Positions 42,761 through 47,805 of a stretch of 47,805 nt of DNA are shown here, one piece after another. The DNA comes from Pirellulales bacterium (GTDB lineage Bacteria; Planctomycetota; Planctomycetia; Pirellulales; JADZDJ01): contig DASRSD010000048.1 of NCBI GenBank assembly GCA_035656635.1, positions 1-47,805 on the forward strand, given 5' to 3'. The first letter of the stretch is position 1; every line of letters begins with the position of its first letter. A program made the position numbers and the translations under genes. The notes beneath the pieces are model-generated. The model searched no databases. It was not told the origin of the DNA and saw only the letters and a program-made list of their open reading frames with translations.

Positions 42761-43086
42761 AAATCAAATTGTGCGATGTAAACGACGCCGCCCTGGAGAA
42801 GCTGCCCGGCAAAACCGATGACAAATCAGGCATCGGCGCGCATTATGTAGATGCTTATCTGAAACCAATGAACGTGAAGCTGGAAGACGGAACCCTGGTC
42901 AAAGTGAAACGCCGTGGACTTAAAATCACGCTTGCAGCAGGAACAAAAAAAGGGGAAGGTTTAATGCGGCGTATGAAAGTTAGTTCCAATCCCATCCAGA
43001 TGTTAGATGCCGCGCTACAAGAAGCCGCCCAAGCCGCCGGTGTAGAACTGGCCATCGAAAACGGCGCGATTTTCCTTACGGCCTGA
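42757..43086 (+). CDS. Unknown protein coupled to the corrinoid operon
   Basis: A 109-residue protein (MKIKLCDVNDAALEKLPGKT) whose ATG overlaps the homocysteine methyltransferase stop by 4 bases. It is basic and mixed alpha/beta (VKLEDGTLVKVKRRGLKIT; GEGLMRRMKVSSNPIQML; DAALQEAAQAAGVELAIENG). There is no cysteine cluster, signal peptide or known motif. Coupled translation implies equimolar production with the methyltransferase; I recognise no family. Last gene of the operon, ending 53 bases from the convergent transporter. Confidence 0.6.
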   Translation: MKIKLCDVNDAALEKLPGKTDDKSGIGAHYVDAYLKPMNVKLEDGTLVKVKRRGLKITLAAGTKKGEGLMRRMKVSSNPIQMLDAALQEAAQAAGVELAIENGAIFLTA

Positions 43087-43139
43087 CCCATCACAAATGT
43101 GTTTGCCGCATACACTGCCGCGACAACACACATTGCGGA

Positions 43140-44438
43140 TCATAAATCGATCATTTCTATCCGCGGCACCAGCAGTTGAATAATTAACACCGCCACAATA
43201 TAGGACGAACCGGCCAGTGCAAAAATTGCCAAATAGTTGTGAGTCCATTCGATGATGATTCCGGCGCTAACCTGCAAAATAAACCCTCCCATCCCACCGG
43301 TGAACGTGCCCAATCCCACGATCGAGCCAACTGCACGGCGTGGAAACATGTCCGAAGTAAGTGTGAACAGATTGCACGAAAATCCTTGATGCGCGGCCGT
43401 TGCCAAACCGATCAGCAACACCGCGATCCATGGATTTGCCACGCGCGGTGCGGCAATCACTGGTAACACGCACAAGGCGCACGTCAACATCGCTGTTTTG
43501 CGTGCGGCATTCGTTGACCAACCACGCGCCAACAACCAGGAGCTTTCCCACCCTCCGATAATTGAACCGAAAGTAGCCAGCACATACACCGTCACCATCG
43601 GCTTTCCAATGGTTTTAATGTCCATGCCAAACTGGCTATTCATGAACTTCGGAAACCAAAATACATAGAACCACCAAATCGAATCGGTCAAAAACTTTCC
43701 AATCGCAAACGCCCATGTCTGTCGGTACGGCAACAACTGCCGCCAGGGAATCTTTTCCATGCGATCAGGCGGATCGCTTTCGATGTAAGTCAATTCAGTC
43801 TGCGAGATCCAAGGATGTTCCCTTGGTCGGCGATAAATGGGCCACCAAAAAAAGACCCATAATAAACCCACAAATGCTGTGGCGAGGAACGCCGCTTGCC
43901 AACCGAAATTGAGGGCCAGCAGTGGAACAAGCGCGGCCGCTAGAATTTGGCCGACATTCGAGCCACTATTGAATACTCCGGTCGCCAGTGCCCGATCTTT
44001 TTTCGGAAACCATTCGGACGTTGCCTTAATCGCTCCCGGAAAATTACCGCTTTCGCCAATCCCCAACGCAAATCTCACCAGCACAAATTGAAATACGTTA
44101 TGCGCCAAGGCATGTACTGCCGTGATTAGAGACCACGATATTAACGCAATACTAAAGCCGATGCGAACTCCTAACTTATCCATCATCCAGCCTGCAAACA
44201 AAGAACCAAATGCATATGTCAGCAAAAAAGAGGCATTGATGTAACCCCATTGACTGCTTGTCCAACCAATATCTTTTTGCAATGCAGATTCAAGCACACT
44301 CATTGTCACACGATCGACGTAGTTAATAGTGGTTGCAAAGAACAGCAATGCACAAATTAGCCAGCGCAAGCCACCGTTCGACCACATGCCGGTTGCCGTG
44401 GCCGCTGGATGCGCAATTCGATCAGGTTCCACTGGCAT
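43140..44438 (-). CDS. MFS transporter, hexuronate (ExuT-like) family
   Basis: A 432-residue 12-helix major facilitator. The conserved inter-helix motif is seen in GSLFAGWMMDKLGVRIGF, with FALGIGESGNFPGAIKATSE and WFPKKDRALATGVFNSGSN typical of the anion:cation symporter branch (ExuT/UhpT-related) that imports hexuronates. Helices such as LICALLFFATTINYVDRVTM and AVLIIQLLVPRIEMI bracket the protein. Divergent from the mannonate dehydratase gene across 198 bases, consistent with joint control of hexuronate uptake and catabolism. Confidence 0.85.
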   Translation of the reverse strand: MPVEPDRIAHPAATATGMWSNGGLRWLICALLFFATTINYVDRVTMSVLESALQKDIGWTSSQWGYINASFLLTYAFGSLFAGWMMDKLGVRIGFSIALISWSLITAVHALAHNVFQFVLVRFALGIGESGNFPGAIKATSEWFPKKDRALATGVFNSGSNVGQILAAALVPLLALNFGWQAAFLATAFVGLLWVFFWWPIYRRPREHPWISQTELTYIESDPPDRMEKIPWRQLLPYRQTWAFAIGKFLTDSIWWFYVFWFPKFMNSQFGMDIKTIGKPMVTVYVLATFGSIIGGWESSWLLARGWSTNAARKTAMLTCALCVLPVIAAPRVANPWIAVLLIGLATAAHQGFSCNLFTLTSDMFPRRAVGSIVGLGTFTGGMGGFILQVSAGIIIEWTHNYLAIFALAGSSYIVAVLIIQLLVPRIEMIDL

Positions 44439-44636
44439 TCCTTCGCTCCATGGGATGCTACCGATGACAACCGTGCAAGAAACCGCAATACGCTCGGCAC
44501 AGGGAATACGCCTGCAAGTTCGAAAAGCGACTTACTCTCAAACTTGACCTGTTTGTCGAAACCATGATAATCGCAAGTTGTACTGTTGATCTAGCTCTTC
44601 GCGCTTACGGCGACGTAAAAACCGCGATTTCAATCT

Positions 44637-45707
44637 ATGAAACTTGGTTTGGGACTTTATCGGCACCAGCTTGACATGGATCACTTCCGCTTTGCTAAGC
44701 AATGCGGTTGCACGCATTTAGTAATTCATCTGGTCGATTATTTTCGCTCGGCGCGTAATCCAACCAATGATCAACCGGTCGGGGACGATTCTGGCTGGGG
44801 TCTGGCCGGAGACCCGCAAAAGCTTTGGAGCTACGAAGAACTGGCGGCGCTAAAGCACGAAATCAATGCGGCAGGTCTGACGCTAGAAGCCATCGAGAAT
44901 TTTGACCCGGCCCACTGGCACGACGTGTTGCTCGATGGCCCGCGGAAAAAACAACAGTTAGAAAACTTGAAAACGATCATTCGTAACATTGGCCGGGCGG
45001 GAATTCCCGTCATGGGCTACAACTTTTCGATTGCCGGTGTTGCCGGTCGCATCAAAGGAAACTTCGCTCGCGGCGAAGCTGAAGCTGTCGGCATGGAAGG
45101 TCCCTTCGACAAACCCATGCCGCGCGGGATGGCGTGGAATATGGTTTACGATCAGAATGCAGCCGCCGGAGATGAAGCTACCGCCACTTCCGAGCAACTC
45201 TGGCAGCGATTGAAAGACTTTCTGGAAGCGTTGGTTCCTGTAGCCGAGGAAGCGAATGTCGTGTTGGCAGCGCATCCGGACGATCCGCCGCTTGCCACCG
45301 TGCGAACTCAGCCCCGGCTGGTGTTTCAGCCCCGGCTTTACCAGCGGCTACTCGATTTAAACCCAAGCCCCAGCAATGCATTGGAGTTTTGTGTCGGCAC
45401 CTTGGCCGAAATGACCGAAGGAAACGTGTACGAAGCGGTCGACGCCTACAGCCGTCAACGAAAAATCGCCTACGTTCACTTGCGCAATGTACGTGGAAAG
45501 GTTCCCACTTACAAAGAAACATTCATTGACGAGGGCGATATCGACATATTGCGCGTCCTTCAAATTCTCAAAAAAAATCATTTCAATGGCGTCATTATTC
45601 CCGATCACGCTCCACAAATGACATGTGCCGCCCCCTGGCATGCCGGCATGGCCTATGCGCTAGGGTATATTCGAGCCGGTCTTCAAGCCCTGAACATCGA
45701 TTCTTGA
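44637..45707 (+). CDS. uxuA: D-mannonate dehydratase
   Basis: Dehydrates D-mannonate to 2-keto-3-deoxygluconate in glucuronate catabolism. The 356-residue protein starts MKLGLGLYRHQLDMDHFRFA and shows the UxuA-type features IHLVDYF, LEAIENFDP, GYNFSIAGVAGR, LAAHPDDPPL, LNPSPSNALEFCVGTLAEM and HLRNVRGKVPTYKETFIDEG, in the xylose-isomerase-like TIM barrel with metal-binding His and Glu. Divergent from the MFS transporter; together they look like a hexuronate utilisation pair. Confidence 0.88.
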   Translation: MKLGLGLYRHQLDMDHFRFAKQCGCTHLVIHLVDYFRSARNPTNDQPVGDDSGWGLAGDPQKLWSYEELAALKHEINAAGLTLEAIENFDPAHWHDVLLDGPRKKQQLENLKTIIRNIGRAGIPVMGYNFSIAGVAGRIKGNFARGEAEAVGMEGPFDKPMPRGMAWNMVYDQNAAAGDEATATSEQLWQRLKDFLEALVPVAEEANVVLAAHPDDPPLATVRTQPRLVFQPRLYQRLLDLNPSPSNALEFCVGTLAEMTEGNVYEAVDAYSRQRKIAYVHLRNVRGKVPTYKETFIDEGDIDILRVLQILKKNHFNGVIIPDHAPQMTCAAPWHAGMAYALGYIRAGLQALNIDS

Positions 45708-46507
45708 GCGCGGAGATTATTGATATTGCGAGTTCCTTGTTGATCTCAATTCGTTGATCCGAAAATCGAATGGGACTTAAACGAAAAGCCCGTGCTTACT
45801 CCTGCGATGTGCCGCCAGTCGGGCTGCGACGCGCACTGCTTGGTAGCGGCCGGTAACAGGTGATTACGGCTCTGGCCAGTTACTTTGTCCGGGATTTTTA
45901 TTTGCGGACAAAATCTTGAATATTGACCAGCGAGTTAATGGAGTTGTCCGAAAAACTCCGAGCGGTAGGGGCCGAAGATGGGACAGAACATGTTGGGTTT
46001 GCGTCCGCGGCTGTCCGATTGTTGGCGCGAATGTGGTCAGGGTCTGATTCCTGATGGCCAGGTCTGTTCAGGGGCCGGCAGTAGCGTTGTGAGCCGGGAA
46101 GTTTTACTCTCCGGCTCAGCAACACTTGCCAGCGCGGGCGCAGACAGCCGAACAGCTCGGCCGGATAGCAAGAGCACTGTATTTCGGATTGCCAAAGAAC
46201 GGTCGCGGAGCACATTGACTCCGAAGGTTAACATCGCTGAGTGTAGTGTACAGGCAATCAGTTGTGAAGTGAGAAATTGGGCCAGGGCGCGCGCCGCATC
46301 AGCTTGCGCAAAGCGAACTGAGCAATCGCTGACAATTGCCGAAAGAATAACGCGATTGCGGCCAGGCAGCGAGGGCGAATTCGCTCGGTTCCAGAACGGG
46401 CGTCAACAAAATCAATTCCAGCTCTGGAAAAAAGAGAAAATAATGTCGTGCTGGGAATTTCCTGGCACGGAAGGCCGAAAATGAACGCGGTGACAATTTC
46501 AAACTCG
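45708..46507. other. Gene-poor region with a hairpin at 46090-46118
   Basis: Neither strand has a frame I can support as a gene over 800 bases; one of 168 codons is low-complexity and unconvincing. An 8-bp perfect hairpin TGAGCCGG/CCGGCTCA (46090-46097, 46111-46118; loop 13) stands alone. The segment may be degenerate DNA next to the RAYT. Confidence 0.5.
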
Positions 46508-46527
46508 GCGCAATAAAACCCGCGGGG
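46508..46527 (+). repeat. Direct repeat copy 1 flanking the RAYT unit
   Basis: GCGCAATAAAACCCGCGGGG. A near-identical copy (three extra A's) is at 47437-47459, where it forms part of the 16S terminator. The two copies enclose the RAYT gene and all REP repeats. Confidence 0.65.
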
Positions 46528-46552
46528 TGTGGTTTGGGTTAAGAGCGGGGTG

Positions 46553-46569
46553 TGCTAAACCGTAAGCGG
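46553..46569 (+). repeat. REP-like repeat copy 1
   Basis: TGCTAAACCGTAAGCGG; the CCGC-AA-GCGG mini-palindrome is changed at one base. Part of a six-member set around the RAYT. Confidence 0.75.
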
Positions 46570-46611
46570 GATGGTGGGCGAATTGACCGGGTTTAAGACA
46601 AATGAGATGCA

Positions 46612-46628
46612 TGCTCAACCGCAAGCGG
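46612..46628 (+). repeat. REP-like repeat copy 2
   Basis: TGCTCAACCGCAAGCGG, one change from the consensus TGCTAAACCGCAAGCGG, with an intact CCGCAAGCGG hairpin. Confidence 0.75.
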
Positions 46629-46655
46629 ATTGGTTGTCGGGCGGATGGTATAGCG

Positions 46656-47264
46656 TTATGACCGTGTGCGTTTATGAAAGGGCCAATTGTCGTAAGGTTT
46701 CACGAAAGGCCAGTGCTGTGGAGGCAGGCCGATTACAACTGGATTATGTTCTACATAACGGATGACTCGGCGAACTTGTTGCGGCGAATCGAAATAGCGC
46801 TTCCAGCCGCCGAGGGTCCACAGGGGATGATCGGGACCAATGACGCGGGGTTTGCTAAACCGCAAGCGATCGATGAACCACACGCGGGTGGATTCCTGGA
46901 GGTTATCGATCATGTTTTCGGCAAGGTGCTTGTGTTTGCGGATGACGAGATGCACGTGGTCGGGCATGATCGCGCAGGCGTAACAAGTGTAGCCGAATTC
47001 ATGCATGGCATCGGCGAGCCCGTCGGCGACCATTTGAATTTGTTCTGAATCGAAGCGGATGACGTCGAACAGCAATCGTTCTTCGGCGTGTTGGTAAAAT
47101 TCACGGATTTCACGGCCGGCCGGTTGAACTTGCTTGCGGCCGTAGTGAAGTTCGCCGAGTTCGGCCAAGAGGGGTGCGGCAACGGTGTGCGAGCCGCTGC
47201 CGCGTGGATCGTTGGGGAGCCACGTTCCGTAAGCGGTCCAGATGAGATGGTGGGCGACGACCAT
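46656..47264 (-). CDS. REP-associated tyrosine transposase (RAYT, Y1/HUH family)
   Basis: A 202-residue protein, leftward. Start taken at ATG 47264 (MVVAHHLIWTAYGTWLPNDP), where the family's conserved N-terminus begins; the frame extends 20 codons upstream into a REP repeat. The HUH metal motif is MPDHVHLVI, and the C-terminal region has STRVWFIDRLRF and RVIRYVEHNPVVIGL with the usual Tyr before ExNP. RAYTs bind and cut single-stranded REP hairpins. Copies of a REP-like repeat flank it on both sides and one lies inside the gene. The frame is intact. It is downstream of a 16S terminator on the same strand. Confidence 0.88.
   Translation of the reverse strand: MVVAHHLIWTAYGTWLPNDPRGSGSHTVAAPLLAELGELHYGRKQVQPAGREIREFYQHAEERLLFDVIRFDSEQIQMVADGLADAMHEFGYTCYACAIMPDHVHLVIRKHKHLAENMIDNLQESTRVWFIDRLRFSKPRVIGPDHPLWTLGGWKRYFDSPQQVRRVIRYVEHNPVVIGLPPQHWPFVKPYDNWPFHKRTRS
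46853..46869 (+). repeat. REP-like repeat copy 3, inside the RAYT gene
   Basis: TGCTAAACCGCAAGCGA, one base from the consensus, in the coding sequence (antisense, coding for the DRLRFSK region). Confidence 0.7.
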
Positions 47265-47280
47265 AGGAATTCCAACCGTT

Positions 47281-47328
47281 TTGCGGTTTAGCAAGATTTT
47301 CGCGTGAGGCGTGCTAAACCGCAAGCGG
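47281..47328. repeat. Inverted REP pair (BIME-like) at the RAYT 5' end
   Basis: TTGCGGTTTAGCA (47281-47293) and TGCTAAACCGCAAGCGG (47312-47328) face each other with a perfect 13-bp stem and 18-nt loop. It sits just upstream of the RAYT start, like BIME pairs near RAYT genes. Confidence 0.8.
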
Positions 47329-47373
47329 AGGAGGGGAACGTTGTGGCTGGGTTCGGGTGTGGAAATTGGGACG

Positions 47374-47390
47374 TGCTAAATCGCAAGTGG
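47374..47390 (+). repeat. REP-like repeat copy 6
   Basis: TGCTAAATCGCAAGTGG, two changes from the consensus, both disrupting the mini-palindrome symmetrically (CCGC to TCGC, GCGG to GTGG), which leaves only the inner pairs. Confidence 0.6.
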
Positions 47391-47436
47391 GGCGCAGTGC
47401 CAAACGGAATGGGGATTGGATTCGGGAAGTTGTATA

Positions 47437-47459
47437 GCGCAATAAAAAAACCCGCGGGG
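47437..47459 (+). repeat. Direct repeat copy 2, overlapping the 16S terminator
   Basis: GCGCAATAAAAAAACCCGCGGGG; the A-run is the T-tract of the leftward terminator. Copy 1 is at 46508-46527. Confidence 0.65.
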
Positions 47460-47480
47460 CCTGGCTTGTGCCCGCGCGGG
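47444..47480 (-). terminator. Intrinsic terminator behind the 16S rRNA gene
   Basis: Read leftward: CCCGCGCGGGC pairs with GCCCCGCGGG (10 pairs, one bulge), then seven T's. It lies about 200 bases past the 16S 3' end with no tRNA or 23S between, so it should end a 16S-only transcript. Confidence 0.75.
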
Positions 47481-47667
47481 TTCTATCTAGTCAATCAGTA
47501 GTTTTGTTTTGCCGTCTAACCTCGGGCGAACCCGGGGCTAAGTGATGTCGATATCTTATTGTGTATCCATCGACACCCGACAAAGCTGACTTCGTGCCAA
47601 CACAAGGACTGCTCCACAATGGTTTCGCCGGAAGTTGTCAGATGTTAACAACGACTAGCTTAGGAAA

Positions 47668-47805
<138 letters not shown>

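Noticed and set aside
45978-46484. 168-codon open frame
   Set aside because: Low-complexity Ser/Ala/Arg composition, no ribosome site, competing antisense frame, no recognisable motif.

Overview
The window looks like chromosomal DNA of a planctomycete, probably of the Pirellulales type. The support is the 16S rRNA 3' end at the right edge, a 16S gene that appears unlinked from 23S, an STN/secretin-like protein, an acidic low-complexity protein, single-heme secreted cytochromes, an ECF sigma/anti-sigma pair with a very long anti-sigma, and an Anbu operon. The assignment is inference from gene content; no taxonomic search was possible.

Layout. 1-4061: end of an STN-domain gene, a CDGSH iron-sulfur protein, then a phage-type capsid block (small YezD-like protein, prohead protease/scaffold, major capsid protein, small post-capsid protein). 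3981-5288: XRE-type regulator and two doubtful small ORFs. 5289-8911: leftward miaB, a small membrane protein, fmt and def. 9201-12631: an HhH protein with a sigma-4-like HTH, a glycosyltransferase, an Asp-rich small protein and an HTH/zinc-ribbon protein. 12669-17149: anti-sigma, ECF sigma, GlsB-like membrane protein, adenine deaminase. 17524-21768: Anbu operon (circularly permuted ATP-grasp, alpha-E, Anbu protease, transglutaminase). 22064-26625: polytopic membrane protein, HEAT-repeat protein, moaB, EEP-family phosphohydrolase.

26858-35716: a second phage-type block on the same strand: two coupled small proteins (the first holin-like), two secreted c-type cytochromes, an Ala/Val-rich secreted protein, a ParB-like protein, an ABC-ATPase/GNAT fusion, terminase small and large subunits, and portal. 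Placed before the 1068-4061 block, it gives the canonical head order (TerS-TerL-portal-protease-capsid-adaptor). The two blocks therefore look like halves of one head/packaging module now separated by about 23 kb of chromosomal genes. No tail, integrase, lysin or replication gene is visible. Three hairpins with the same architecture (7-bp lower stem starting AGCCC, an unpaired base at position 8, 5-bp upper stem, T-rich tail) sit just upstream of genes in both halves. This split module with embedded cytochromes and a ParB plus ATPase-GNAT pair is the strongest candidate for an undescribed system, perhaps a domesticated or GTA-like particle.

35831-43086: upp, then a corrinoid methyl-transfer operon (UroD-like methyltransferase, corrinoid protein, small virulence-factor-family protein, RACo-like reactivase, MetH-activation-like protein, homocysteine methyltransferase, coupled unknown). 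43140-45707: divergent hexuronate-type MFS transporter and mannonate dehydratase. 45708-47480: gene-poor DNA with a RAYT (REP-associated tyrosine transposase) and six copies of a TGCTAAACCGCAAGCGG-type REP repeat. 47677-47805: 3' end of a leftward 16S rRNA gene with its own terminator and no 23S behind it.
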